Assembly (NCBI GenBank): GCA_021295735.1
Contig: JAGWBU010000002.1
Span: 5,094 to 69,093, forward strand
Direction of reading: 5' to 3'
Source: Candidatus Poribacteria bacterium
GTDB taxonomy: Bacteria > Poribacteria > WGA-4E > WGA-3G
Length of the DNA stretch: 64,000 bases
The notes beneath the pieces were generated by a model. The model saw only the letters and a program-made list of their open reading frames with translations, made no database searches and was not told where the DNA came from. The translations under genes and the position numbers were made by a program. Shown here piece by piece: positions 32,767 through 41,075 of this stretch (positions are counted from its first letter, which is position 1; every line of letters starts with the position of its first letter).

Positions 32767-34620
32767 TTAATTCGATTTGCGCTTCGGTGTGGTTTCCTGT
32801 TTTTCGGATTCGCCATCATGGAAAAATCTTGTTTGTATTTGTTGTTGTGCTACAGTAAAGACGTTATTACATAACCAGTATAACACAAACCCTGATGCCC
32901 AGTTATAAAAAAGGAAGACAAAGATAAGCGGCATAAACTGCATGATTTTCGCCTGCGTATTACTGGTAGTTGGTGTAGCAGACATTCCGCCGACAAATTT
33001 TTGTTGAAGCCAAGTCGTGAGTCCATTTAGAATCGGTAAAAACCGGATAGCATCTATCTGTGTAACAATAAGCGGAATAGAAAATGGAAGTTTATACAAT
33101 GTATCTGGTGCTGATAGGTCATCAATCCAAAAGAAGAAAGGCGCACCCCGAAATTCGACAGCACTCCCAAGTAGTGCAAAGAGTGCCCAAAAAATGGGGA
33201 GTTGTGGTAGCCAAGGAATACAGCCACCTAAGGGATTCACTCCGTTTTCTTTGTAAATGCGCATTGTGGCTTTATTCAGTTTTTGCGGGTCATCCCGATG
33301 TTTTTCTCGTAATTCCGTCAATTGCGGTTGCAGTTCCTGCATCTTTTTCATAGAGATATGTGCTTTGCGGGTAAGCGGGAAGGAAATTATCTTTACTAAT
33401 GCTGTCATCAGGATAATCGCTACGCCATAGTTTTGAAAGATGTTGTACAATCCGTTGACTACCCACAGCATGCCCCATGCTAAAAGACCGAAAATTCCGA
33501 AATCTATGATTTTTGGGAGATGAATCGGTACATCTGGTGCATTCGGTGCTGTAATAGGTTTCAGTAGCGCGTTATCCTTCGGTCCAACGTAGAGTCGAAA
33601 AACATGAGTTTGCTTTTGCTGAGACGGAAGTTTAAAACGAGGAATTGTCAAAACAGCAGTCTCAGTTGGTGCAGTAACCAAGATATTTTCCCTCTTATTT
33701 GCCTTTGCATTATCCAACGTATAGGTAGCCTTAAGTTCCGGATCTGGAATCATTATGGCACTAAAATATTGACTATTAATACCCGCCCAGAGTACTGTTT
33801 CTAACGCAAGTTCTTGTTTGAGTTCGCGTGTAGGTTTTCCGGTGCCGATATAGGTTTTTGCACCTTCAGCACTACGGCGCCCGGGTTTACCGGTTTCTTT
33901 TTCGTGTACGAGCAAGTCAGCATTAATCCCCGGCCCCCAACGCATTTCGTAGCCACTCCATTGTTCATTTCCACCGATTACTAAAGGTTCAGCAGCATCG
34001 GAAACATTTTCGAACGTTAAGGCTAAATCAACGGTATACCTGTCATTGTAAAAGGTAAACTGTTTGGCAACCTTCAATTGCTCATCAATCGTAGTTGTGA
34101 AGGTAAGTGTTCCCTCATTTTGTGTATCTGATAGTTGAATGCCCTGTGGCTTGTCTGCCTTCCAGGTAGCGCGACGTAAATTAAGTTCATTCTGCAGATA
34201 TGAATTTCCGAATTGGAGTTCAAGACAGTCAAGTGCTGTTTCAGGAATAAGGTTCAACGGCACGTCTTTAGCGATATCCGATCTGTCGGGAAATCGCAAA
34301 TTGCTGTTTTCTTTTTTTTCTACCAATTCCCATTGCTTGGCTATTGCCAATTTCTCGTTAAAAGTGATGTTGTAAATAGAAGTTCTGATATGGACCTTAG
34401 GATCGTCAGGGCTGTCTTGAACCATCATCAGTGGGTCCGAATCAACAGAATCTTCTTCTTTTACTCCAAGTTCTGATTCTTTAGATGTCTCGTCTTGCGA
34501 GGTCTGTTCAGATGTTGCGGGGTTGTTCTGTTCTGGCACGAAACGATTGCCAAATATCAGACTCCATGCAATCATTACACCGACCATTAGAACAAGTGCG
34601 AGAATATAGCGTGCGCCCAT
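32767..34620 (-). CDS. yidC: Membrane protein insertase YidC
   Basis: 617 residues. YidC inserts and folds inner-membrane proteins with or without SecYEG. An N-terminal helix (about 5-24) is followed by a large periplasmic domain (about 60-345), which is the Gram-negative arrangement. The conserved core runs from about 365: NYGVAIILMTALVKIISFPL, TELREKHRDDPQKLNKATMR, CIPWLPQLPIFWALFALL, and two final helices (MPLIFVFLFYNWASGFVLYW). The tail is basic. It lies downstream of rnpA and yidD. The periplasmic domain is good evidence for a diderm host. Confidence 0.96.
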   Translation of the reverse strand: MGARYILALVLMVGVMIAWSLIFGNRFVPEQNNPATSEQTSQDETSKESELGVKEEDSVDSDPLMMVQDSPDDPKVHIRTSIYNITFNEKLAIAKQWELVEKKENSNLRFPDRSDIAKDVPLNLIPETALDCLELQFGNSYLQNELNLRRATWKADKPQGIQLSDTQNEGTLTFTTTIDEQLKVAKQFTFYNDRYTVDLALTFENVSDAAEPLVIGGNEQWSGYEMRWGPGINADLLVHEKETGKPGRRSAEGAKTYIGTGKPTRELKQELALETVLWAGINSQYFSAIMIPDPELKATYTLDNAKANKRENILVTAPTETAVLTIPRFKLPSQQKQTHVFRLYVGPKDNALLKPITAPNAPDVPIHLPKIIDFGIFGLLAWGMLWVVNGLYNIFQNYGVAIILMTALVKIISFPLTRKAHISMKKMQELQPQLTELREKHRDDPQKLNKATMRIYKENGVNPLGGCIPWLPQLPIFWALFALLGSAVEFRGAPFFFWIDDLSAPDTLYKLPFSIPLIVTQIDAIRFLPILNGLTTWLQQKFVGGMSATPTTSNTQAKIMQFMPLIFVFLFYNWASGFVLYWLCNNVFTVAQQQIQTRFFHDGESEKQETTPKRKSN

Positions 34621-34711
34621 TTAAATTTTAGATGCTCCTCTTTCTATTTATAGCGCGAGGTTTTGTGACTCGCCATCCACCGTATGTCAATGGAAATTCG
34701 ACGTTTATTTG

Positions 34712-34921
34712 CTACTGAAGTGGGTCAAAGCCTCCTGGATGATAAGGATGGCATTTTACCAATCGTTTTAAAGTTAACCAGCTGCCTTTGAAAGTACCAT
34801 ATTGCTCAAAGGCTTGCTGTGCGTAGTGTGAACAAGTTGGATGGAAACGGCACGTTGGAGGAAAAAGTGGGGAGATGAAGCGACGATATCCACGGATAAC
34901 GTAAAGAATTAATCGGCTCAT
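34712..34921 (-). CDS. yidD: Membrane protein insertion efficiency factor YidD
   Basis: 69 residues, the usual length for this family. YidD lies at the inner face of the membrane and assists YidC. The hallmark is [21 protein letters not shown], with its paired Cys, followed by [13 protein letters not shown]. It sits between rnpA and yidC in the standard order. The ribosome site is weak (GAAAGAAA). Confidence 0.95.
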   Translation of the reverse strand: MSRLILYVIRGYRRFISPLFPPTCRFHPTCSHYAQQAFEQYGTFKGSWLTLKRLVKCHPYHPGGFDPLQ

Positions 34922-35035
34922 TTTCTTTCAAATAATCGCGCATTTGCTGAAGATGTTTTTTATATCCAACGATATATTTATCGGTATTGATTGGACTATG
35001 TCTCAATTTTACAAAATTCACTTTCCCAAGTGCTT

Positions 35036-35398
35036 CTATAAACCTGTTTTATCGGTTATCGTAATTGATGCTCTACAGAACAATTGGTGTAAACTTTCTG
35101 TAGCTTGCTGTCCTGAAAGCCTACAAGCAGCTTTTCTACCTACAACCACAATGTCGTACTGGGGCAAAAGCTCAAGTTTAAGCATGCGAAACGCTTCACG
35201 AATGAGGCGTTTGACACGGTTCCGCTGAACACTTTTACCTACTTTTTTGCTAACTGTTATTCCTAACCGAGGTTGGCTGAATTGTGTACGGAAGACGTAG
35301 ATAACGAAGTAGGTATCCCAGCACTTTTTCCCTTTTTTATATGCTCTCTGAAATTCCCAAGACTTCTTCAGTCTTTCTGGATGTGGTTGATACGGCAT
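35036..35398 (-). CDS. rnpA: Ribonuclease P protein component
   Basis: 120 residues. RnpA is the protein cofactor of RNase P, which matures tRNA 5' ends. Landmarks are RLKKSWEFQRAYKKGKK, the RNR-like motif in GKSVQRNRVKRLIREAFR, and YDIVVVGRKAA. The ATG has only GAGG two bases upstream, so initiation may depend on translation of the small frame just ahead of it. Normally rpmH precedes rnpA; here it is absent and an HNH nuclease gene lies upstream. Confidence 0.95.
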   Translation of the reverse strand: MPYQPHPERLKKSWEFQRAYKKGKKCWDTYFVIYVFRTQFSQPRLGITVSKKVGKSVQRNRVKRLIREAFRMLKLELLPQYDIVVVGRKAACRLSGQQATESLHQLFCRASITITDKTGL

Positions 35399-35405
35399 AA
35401 CCTCA

Positions 35406-35489
35406 GGATTGATTCAGAATAGTAGCGACTTCTTCACGCAATTCTGTAAGATGCCCTTTTATTTCCGTACATAATCGGATACGCATGGG
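35406..35489 (-). CDS. Possible 27-residue leader ORF upstream of rnpA
   Basis: A short frame (MRIRLCTEIKGHLTELREEV, then ATILNQS) lies between the HNH gene and rnpA, ending 7 bases before the rnpA ATG. The amphipathic sequence looks protein-like, and the frame is also open upstream through the end of the HNH gene. No clear ribosome site precedes it. It could couple translation into rnpA. It is not rpmH, which has a different basic sequence. Confidence 0.25.
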
Positions 35490-35508
35490 CAAACAACTGT
35501 CTTCAGTT

Positions 35509-36021
35509 TCAATTAATATAAAGATACTTTTTCCAAGACGGATGGTAACCCCGAAAATGACGGTTGAGTTGCAAATATGTCAAGATTGATGGCGTTTTTG
35601 GTATTCGTTTCAACTTGAAATGCGTATCATGAAGCATCTGGCTGCCTTTTTTGTTGTTGCAGCGTTTACATGCGGTCACAACATTTTCCCAAGTTGTCTT
35701 TCCACCTTTTGAAATTGGGATAACGTGGTCAAGCGTTAGCAAAGAAGCAGCAAACTCTCGATGGCAATACTGACATACATGTTGGTCGCGCGCAAGTACA
35801 TTCTTACGGGAAAACTTGACAACACTGCGCGGAACATGCACGTATTTTACCAAACGAATAACGTGCGGCACTTTGACAATAGCCGACGGTGACCGAATTT
35901 CCGATTCAGACACTTCCTCTGTTTGAGCAGTTCCTTTGAAAACCATCTTCAAGGCGCGTCTGAGATTGCAAACGTTGATCGCTTCATAACTGGCATTTAG
36001 CACTAAAACAGGTACTTCCAC
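35509..36021 (-). CDS. HNH endonuclease family protein
   Basis: 170 residues. The C-terminal half is an HNH domain: CQYCHREF (first Cys pair), LTLDHVIPISKGGKTTWENV (the D-H core) and CKRCNNKKG (second Cys pair). The N-terminal PVLVLNASYEAINVCNLRRA is shared by a widespread set of stand-alone chromosomal HNH proteins of about 170 residues, often housekeeping-like and of unknown role. It occupies the place of rpmH upstream of rnpA. Confidence 0.88.
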   Translation of the reverse strand: MEVPVLVLNASYEAINVCNLRRALKMVFKGTAQTEEVSESEIRSPSAIVKVPHVIRLVKYVHVPRSVVKFSRKNVLARDQHVCQYCHREFAASLLTLDHVIPISKGGKTTWENVVTACKRCNNKKGSQMLHDTHFKLKRIPKTPSILTYLQLNRHFRGYHPSWKKYLYIN

Positions 36022-36379
36022 TCGCCTGTCCTCCTACAAGCAAGTATTCTGATTTTAGTCATACACTATTTTAACACATCTACGCGGCAATTGCAACTAA
36101 AATCTATTTCTTGGGTGTGTAAATACTTTGGCATTAACTATGTCATTTTCTTGTAGGAGGGCTTTGTCCGCCCGATAAATCCAGATCAACGCCAAATGTG
36201 CTTTTGGGCATTCAGCCAAATCAACGTCGAATACACCTATAGCATTCAGCTTTGATTCACAGTAAAGAGTCTTGAACCGAAGATCAAAATTGTAGGAAAA
36301 ACTAAATAACCCTGTGAGAAATACTCGTATTTGATCAAGGGAAGGGATTTTAAGGTATTTGTTCTATATTGGGATGTGT
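36022..36379. repeat. Intergenic region with AAATCAACG-family repeats
   Basis: 358 bases. 36150-36172 is a CTTGTAGGAGGGCTTTGTCCGCCC-type hairpin, also seen near 50266. 36184-36255 has two degenerate AAATCAACG units with GCATTCAG ends. The rest is AT-rich and empty. No gene is seen. Confidence 0.6.
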
Positions 36380-37270
36380 CTATTTGCGTCTGGAAAGATA
36401 CGCCGACAACGCATGGTCAAACGGGGTAGTAGTATCCATTTGCACATAATCAATCTGGCTCGCGCCGCATCCGCGACGGTAATTCTGAATAAACTGATTC
36501 AGATTTTCAAGATATGCGGTTTTAAGTGAGTTGGCTTGTGTTGAAAGTGTCTGCCCAGTTTCCATATCTCGAAAAATTACAGAGCCGTTATATGGGAAGG
36601 TGAGTTCAGCATGATCAAGTAGGTGAAAAACGATCACCTCATGTTTCTGATGGCGGAGATGTTTCAGTGCTGATATGACGTTCGAGGGTTCATCAAGTAG
36701 GTCGGAGATAACAATAACCAATCCGCGCCTAACAATCCTTTTAGCGAGTTCGTGAAAGAGACCGCTCAACTCGGTTTCCTGCCCAGGCGTAGCATTTTCA
36801 AGCGCAGACATAATTGCACGCAGATGTGTTGCTGCGCCTCTCGGTGGAATATATTGCGTAATATCTGTATCAAAAAGAGCTAATCCAACAGAGTCGCGTT
36901 GCTTCAGCATGAGGTAGGTAAGCGTGGCAGCAAGATAACACCCATATTCAAACTTCGTCAAAGTGTCATCTTTATGTTTGTAGTTCATTGACGCGCTTGT
37001 ATCAAGTAGAATATATGCGCGTAGGTTCGTCTCCTCTTCAAACTTCTTAACATAATACCGATCAGATTTCCCGTAGACCTTCCAGTCGATATATCGGATT
37101 TCATCGCCGGGCATATATTGCCGATGCTCAGCGAACTCTACGCTAAACCCCTGATACGGACTTTTGTGCAACCCGGTAACGAACCCTTCAACCACAAGTC
37201 GGGCGACAAGTTCCATACCTCCGATACGAGAGAGTGCTACTGGATCAAGATATTTGTGAGATGTTTGCAT
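36380..37270 (-). CDS. DUF58 family protein
   Basis: 296 residues from ATG 37270; an in-frame GTG at 37285 is possible. The DUF58 core is clear: YLDPVALSRIGGMELVARLV, RQYMPGDEIRYIDWKVYGKS and a von Willebrand A-like region with AYILLDTSASM (a MIDAS-type D-x-S-x-S). Members often pair with MoxR AAA ATPases in envelope-stress or metal-insertion systems. No MoxR gene is adjacent. It follows the SPFH-like and small membrane proteins in the same direction and may work with them. Confidence 0.88.
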   Translation of the reverse strand: MQTSHKYLDPVALSRIGGMELVARLVVEGFVTGLHKSPYQGFSVEFAEHRQYMPGDEIRYIDWKVYGKSDRYYVKKFEEETNLRAYILLDTSASMNYKHKDDTLTKFEYGCYLAATLTYLMLKQRDSVGLALFDTDITQYIPPRGAATHLRAIMSALENATPGQETELSGLFHELAKRIVRRGLVIVISDLLDEPSNVISALKHLRHQKHEVIVFHLLDHAELTFPYNGSVIFRDMETGQTLSTQANSLKTAYLENLNQFIQNYRRGCGASQIDYVQMDTTTPFDHALSAYLSRRK

Positions 37271-37311
37271 ATTTGCTTTCACCACTGTGTGAAGTGGTAT
37301 AATGGTAGTAG

Positions 37312-37497
37312 TTAATTGATTTTACTTTTTTCACTAACTTGTTCAAAATGTTTTTCAATCTTGGACAAACTTTCGTCTATGTTTTTGAACGTTTGAGTTC
37401 TTTCGGTTGACTGACGTTCTACCTTACGGATTTCGGAAATGATCCCAGCACGTCCACAAAAAATAGCACCAAGCATCAAAAAAACCCAAAATTCCAT
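37312..37497 (-). CDS. Small membrane protein with coiled coil
   Basis: 61 residues. Residues 2-20 are hydrophobic (FWVFLMLGAIFCGRAGII) and the rest is a charged helix (SKIEKHFEQVSEK) likely to form a coiled coil. GAAGGTGATTAG lies just upstream of the ATG, inside the end of the SPFH-like gene. It lies 10 bases after that gene and 41 before DUF58, so the three are probably one operon. Function unknown. Confidence 0.65.
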   Translation of the reverse strand: MEFWVFLMLGAIFCGRAGIISEIRKVERQSTERTQTFKNIDESLSKIEKHFEQVSEKSKIN

Positions 37498-37507
37498 CTA
37501 ATCACCT

Positions 37508-38167
37508 TCAATCATCAGGATTCTGGTTAACCTTGTTAATATCAATATATTCCAATATTATGCCATACTGAGATTTCAATTCGTCTTTACAAGCGTCATG
37601 CACTTTATCTGTAAACTTTTGCCGTTTCTGAGTGATGTCAGTGGTGTCACACTCAGCAACAACCCTTCTCAGAATACTTTCGAATTTCGACTCAAAAAAC
37701 ATTTGCATGGTCTCAGAGGTAATTAGTTTATCGTCAAAAGATTGCGCTGCTTTGTATATATCATCTTCATCAGGAATAATTCTAAGATAGAAGGCAACTT
37801 CAACATCACAACGTCTGAAATCATGGGTAAGAACATCTTCTCCAATAATGTCAATTCGGATCGTATTAAGAGGAATCTCGCTAATCATATCAATAATGGT
37901 GTTGACCCAAAGACCACCGGCAAATGCAATGTTATTTTTTGTTTTATTCGCTATAAAGAGTGCTGTATTTGGTTTAGGTATTTGGTACCGAACTGTTACG
38001 CCTATGAAGATCACAACATTTCCCGAAAGAAATAAACCTATCACCACAGTCCAGAAGAGGATTCTATTCTCGACAAGCAGCGTGATATCAGATAAAACTG
38101 TGTATCCAAGGTAACCAGTAACAAATGAGTAGGCAATTATCAATAAGACAACAATAGCAAATCGCAT
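37508..38167 (-). CDS. Short SPFH/Band 7-like membrane protein
   Basis: 219 residues from ATG 38167 (AGGAAAAATT upstream; the TTG just before it is less likely). Two N-terminal hydrophobic helices (about 3-22 and 36-56) are followed by a domain that reads like SPFH/flotillin: YQIPKPNTALFIANKTKNN, FAGGLWVNTIIDMISEIPL, TIRIDIIGEDVLTHDFRRCD and VEVAFYLRI. The long C-terminal coiled coil of flotillins is absent; the chain stops soon after the SPFH domain. It may scaffold a membrane complex with the 61-residue protein and DUF58. Confidence 0.65.
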   Translation of the reverse strand: MRFAIVVLLIIAYSFVTGYLGYTVLSDITLLVENRILFWTVVIGLFLSGNVVIFIGVTVRYQIPKPNTALFIANKTKNNIAFAGGLWVNTIIDMISEIPLNTIRIDIIGEDVLTHDFRRCDVEVAFYLRIIPDEDDIYKAAQSFDDKLITSETMQMFFESKFESILRRVVAECDTTDITQKRQKFTDKVHDACKDELKSQYGIILEYIDINKVNQNPDD

Positions 38168-38233
38168 CAATTTTTCCTAAGCGTTCAAGGTACAGATGTT
38201 TGCCTGATATTCCTTCGTTATCTTTGAATTGTA

Positions 38234-38480
38234 TTAACGATCCTCATGGACAAAATCATTGATGAAATCTAAGCGTTCTTCTTCGTCCATAGCATCCCAA
38301 TCCAGACCCCGTGCGGTGCATACCTTTCGTGCCTTTGATTCAGCATATTTCATCCTTTCCTCACGTTCAACCGGAGTCTCCTTATGCAAGCGCGCGAACG
38401 ACCGATAATTTTTCTTCGGGCGGCATTTGCTGAATTAAATCAATAATCTGTTTAGTTGTTAATTCAATAGTTAAATTCAT
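38234..38480 (-). pseudogene. Frameshifted antitoxin-like small gene
   Basis: ATG 38480 with a strong GGAGG encodes MNLTIELTTKQIIDLIQQMP and stops at 38382 after 32 residues. In another frame the coding runs on as HKETPVEREERMKYAESKAR to a stop at 38234. Removing one base near 38385 would give one protein of about 81 residues. It resembles small antitoxins with an N-terminal helix (QIIDLIQQMPPEEK) and a D/E-rich tail. The second half could also start alone at ATG 38353. A pseudogene, programmed frameshift or sequencing error are all possible. Confidence 0.5.
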
Positions 38481-38587
38481 GCTAATCACCTCCTAAGCCA
38501 TGTTTCACAATTATAACAAAAACCCACCTCAATATCAACAGAAATCTAAGAAATGAAGAGAGAAATATCTTGGAAGAAAACTCATCA

Positions 38588-38678
38588 TGAATTTCAATAT
38601 TGCAGGTAAAATGATGCAACGATCAGCAAATTATATCGTTTTATATTTTGTTGGGAAAACAGATAAAACCCGCATGGA
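38588..38678 (+). pseudogene. Decayed VOC gene fragment
   Basis: The DNA here aligns by eye with the 5' end of the VOC genes that follow, most closely the second: TTCAATATTGCAGGTAAAA matches its TTTGAAATAGCAGGTAGAAA, and TTTTGTTGGGAAAACAGATA matches its TTTGGTTGGAAAACGGATAA. Frames are broken. It is most likely the relic of a further copy at the left edge of the array. Confidence 0.55.
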
Positions 38679-38775
38679 TTTTTTCTGCATACACTATTAC
38701 CTTAGCCCATTTCCATGGGCATGCAATCAATCACAAAGTCATTGATGTTAAGATTGAAAATACGGAGCATATTCA

Positions 38776-39162
38776 ATGGGTAATCCTGTTACATACTTTG
38801 AAATAGCAGCTAAAAACGGTAAAGAGTTATGTGGTTTTTACAGTTCCGTATTTGGCTGGAAAATAGAACAATTACCTGGCGGCGATTACGGCATTTACTC
38901 TTACGGTATTGACTCACAGTCAGAAGAGGGAATAGCCGGGCACATTTTTGTGTTGCCTGAGTTTTTTGACTTCACAAACCAAGTCACTTTTTACGTTAAG
39001 GTAGACAATCTACAAACCTATCTTCAGAAGGTGGAAAGTCTTGGTGGTCATACCCTTATACCACCTCAGCAAATTCCTGGTAACAGAGGGTCATTCGCAT
39101 GGTTCGTTGACCCGAGTGGTAACTGCTTAGGATTGTACAGACAACCAGAATCGAATGAGTGA
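38776..39162 (+). CDS. VOC superfamily protein, array member 1
   Basis: 128 residues, one glyoxalase/bleomycin-resistance (VOC) unit with two beta-alpha-beta-beta-beta modules. N-terminal module: NPVTYFEIAAKNGKELCGFY. GIAGHIF leads into the second module, with VTFYVKVDNLQTYLQKVE and FVDPSGNCLGLY at the end. The invariant array residues are the E of FEI and the H of GHI, likely ligands. The residue before FEI is Tyr rather than His. It is the first of nine same-strand genes and has GGAGC before its ATG. Substrate unknown. Confidence 0.88.
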   Translation: MGNPVTYFEIAAKNGKELCGFYSSVFGWKIEQLPGGDYGIYSYGIDSQSEEGIAGHIFVLPEFFDFTNQVTFYVKVDNLQTYLQKVESLGGHTLIPPQQIPGNRGSFAWFVDPSGNCLGLYRQPESNE

Positions 39163-39228
39163 AGCCCTCAATTTTTACGTTCAATTTGTGATTAAAGAAT
39201 TTAATATGATAGGAGAAACTAAATTTAA

Positions 39229-39603
39229 ATGGGAAATCCAGTTGTGTATTTTGAAATAGCAGGTAGAAACGGCGAAAAGTTAAACGATTTTTATTGTTCC
39301 ATATTTGGTTGGAAAACGGATAAAAACCCTTATGGTGGGGCATATATGGTTGACTCGCAGCCGGATGATGCGGGCATCCCCGGACACATTTTTCCGGTTA
39401 CAGAAGATATGGACTTTGATAAGCACGTCACCTTTTATGTTGAGGTGGACGATCTTCAAGCGTATCTTGACAAGGCAGAAAGTCTTGGAGGAAAGATCCT
39501 AATTCCACCACAAGAGATTCCTGGGAACATGGGAGCGTTTGCACTTTTCCTTGACCCAAGCGATAATTGCATTGGATTGTATCGACTCCCAGATTCAAAT
39601 TAA
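39229..39603 (+). CDS. VOC superfamily protein, array member 2
   Basis: 124 residues: NPVVYFEIAGRNGEKLNDFY, GIPGHIFPVTEDM, HVTFYVEVDDLQAYLDKAE, LIPPQEIPGNMGAFALFLDP then SDN in place of SGN. Tyr precedes FEI. It is 66 bases after member 1, with GGAGAAACTAAATTTAA before the ATG. A terminator-like hairpin follows its stop, so it may end a transcript shared with member 1. Closest by eye to member 1 and to the decayed fragment. Confidence 0.88.
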   Translation: MGNPVVYFEIAGRNGEKLNDFYCSIFGWKTDKNPYGGAYMVDSQPDDAGIPGHIFPVTEDMDFDKHVTFYVEVDDLQAYLDKAESLGGKILIPPQEIPGNMGAFALFLDPSDNCIGLYRLPDSN

Positions 39604-39653
39604 CCATATCCATGCTTCCTTGAGCGTGAATCGTAAGAAACTTTGAGACTTAC

Positions 39654-39695
39654 AAAAAGAGGGTGGCGAACTAAGGTTTACCACTCTATTTTTTT
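39654..39695 (+). terminator. Terminator between VOC members 2 and 3
   Basis: AAAAAGAGGGTGG (39654-39666) pairs with CCACTCTATTTTT through one G-U pair and one mismatch, ending in a T-run (TTTTTTT). It resembles the terminator at 42382 in sequence, which suggests both were copied with the VOC genes. Confidence 0.6.
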
Positions 39696-39732
39696 CGCAA
39701 TAATACATTCAAATTATAAAGGAGTAACTTCA

Positions 39733-40095
39733 ATGGGAAATCCAGTTGTGCATTTTGAAATAGCAGGCAAAAACACTGAAAATTTAAGCAATTTTTACGG
39801 TTCGTTATTTGGTTGGGATATACAAAAGGACAATGACGGATTTTACAACATAATGCCAGTTCCAGATTTAGAACAGGGTATATGTGGGCACATATTACCC
39901 ACTACTGAAGAAATGTCTGTATCTAACTTTGTCTCTGTTTATATTCAGGTAGATGATCTTGAAGCATCACTTGAACAAGTAGAAAATCACGGTGGCAAAA
40001 CCCTTGTCCCGCCACAAACTATTCCTGGAAGCGGGAGCTCTTTTGCTATGTTCCTTGACCCAAGTGGCAACTGCATCGGTTTGTACAAAGCATAA
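39733..40095 (+). CDS. VOC superfamily protein, array member 3
   Basis: 120 residues from ATG 39733, chosen for AAAGGAGTAACTTCA upstream; a 30-codon extension overlaps the terminator and is rejected. NPVVHFEIAGKN has the His expected at the first metal-ligand position. GICGHIL, VSVYIQVDDLEASLEQVE and LVPPQTIPGSGSSFAMFLDP then SGNCIGLYKA complete the pattern. Of the nine it is one of three with His before FEI. Confidence 0.88.
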   Translation: MGNPVVHFEIAGKNTENLSNFYGSLFGWDIQKDNDGFYNIMPVPDLEQGICGHILPTTEEMSVSNFVSVYIQVDDLEASLEQVENHGGKTLVPPQTIPGSGSSFAMFLDPSGNCIGLYKA

Positions 40096-40176
40096 AATGT
40101 ATAAAGTCAAGAAATGATGAACAGCGGCAATCACGCAGTTTTCATCATAAAACGATTTAAATAAGGAGAAATTCTA

Positions 40177-40533
40177 ATGGCAAATCCTGTCACGATTTTT
40201 GAAATAGCAGGTAAAAAAGAAGATTCGTTATGCGATTTTTACAGTTCTTTGTTCGGTTGGGACATAAATCAAGACGATGATTGTGGGAATACTGTAAAAA
40301 CAGGATCCGATGAGGGCATTCAAGGACACATTGTCCAGACAACCGAACAGATGCCGATCACAAACCATGTTACTGTTTACATTGAAGTAGATGACATTGA
40401 AGCGTCTGCGAAGAAGGTAGAGAGTAATGGAGGAAAGGTAATTATGGGACCCATGCCTATTCCAGATGGCGAAAGTTTATTCGCAATGTTCCTTGACCCA
40501 AGTGGTAATTGTCTCGGTCTGTTCCAGTCTTAA
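40177..40533 (+). CDS. VOC superfamily protein, array member 4
   Basis: 118 residues beginning MANPVTIFEIAGKKEDSLCD, then GIQGHIVQTTEQM, VTVYIEVDDIEASAKKVE and FAMFLDPSGNCLGLFQS. Ile precedes FEI. The PPQEIP segment of other members is replaced by GPMPIP, which sits near the predicted pocket, so substrate choice may differ. AAGGAGAAATTCTA precedes the ATG; it lies 81 bases after member 3. Confidence 0.88.
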   Translation: MANPVTIFEIAGKKEDSLCDFYSSLFGWDINQDDDCGNTVKTGSDEGIQGHIVQTTEQMPITNHVTVYIEVDDIEASAKKVESNGGKVIMGPMPIPDGESLFAMFLDPSGNCLGLFQS

Positions 40534-40670
40534 GCAGCAATTGGTAGATAGTCGCTTCATTATCCACAAGGTTCGTCTGAAAATGGGGTGACACCTTTTT
40601 AGTGATTGTAAAGCAAAAGTCATTTTACCATTCGTTATGATAAAGAACCAATTTTAGATGGAGAAATATC

Positions 40671-41036
40671 ATGAGTAGTCCCGTCGTGCATTTCGAAATC
40701 GCTGGAAAAGATGTCCAAAAGTTGATTGATTTCTACAGCACCGTGTTTGAGTGGAAAATTTTTCCGTTAAACGATGAGTTATACATTGCGGACCCAGCGT
40801 CATCTCAAGGGATAGAGGGACATCTATTTGAGACAACCGAAGAAATGGGTTTCATAAACCTCGTCATCATCTATGTTCAAGTCTATGATATCTGGGGTTG
40901 TCTGGAACAGGCGGAGAGTCTTGGTGGAAAAATCCTGATACAACCACAAGAAATTCCGGGGAATGCAAGCCACTACGCGCTGTTCCGAGATCCAAGTGGA
41001 AACTCCATCGGTTTGTTGCAACGAAGATTATCATAG
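40671..41036 (+). CDS. VOC superfamily protein, array member 5
   Basis: 121 residues: SSPVVHFEIAGKDVQKLIDF with His before FEI, GIEGHLFETTEEM, VIIYVQVYDIWGCLEQAE and YALFRDPSGNSIGLLQ. It differs from the consensus at the second module (VYDIWGC instead of VDDLxA). It lies 137 bases after member 4; that gap contains CTTTTTAGTGATTGTAAAG, a short sequence also found near 29659. Confidence 0.87.
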   Translation: MSSPVVHFEIAGKDVQKLIDFYSTVFEWKIFPLNDELYIADPASSQGIEGHLFETTEEMGFINLVIIYVQVYDIWGCLEQAESLGGKILIQPQEIPGNASHYALFRDPSGNSIGLLQRRLS

Positions 41037-41075
41037 TGGAAAATCCATTCCAAACCAGTTTAAGGAGTAATCTTA

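Noticed and set aside
34806-35021. A 71-codon minus-strand open frame between rnpA and yidC
   Set aside because: It overlaps yidD in another frame; YidD is certain.
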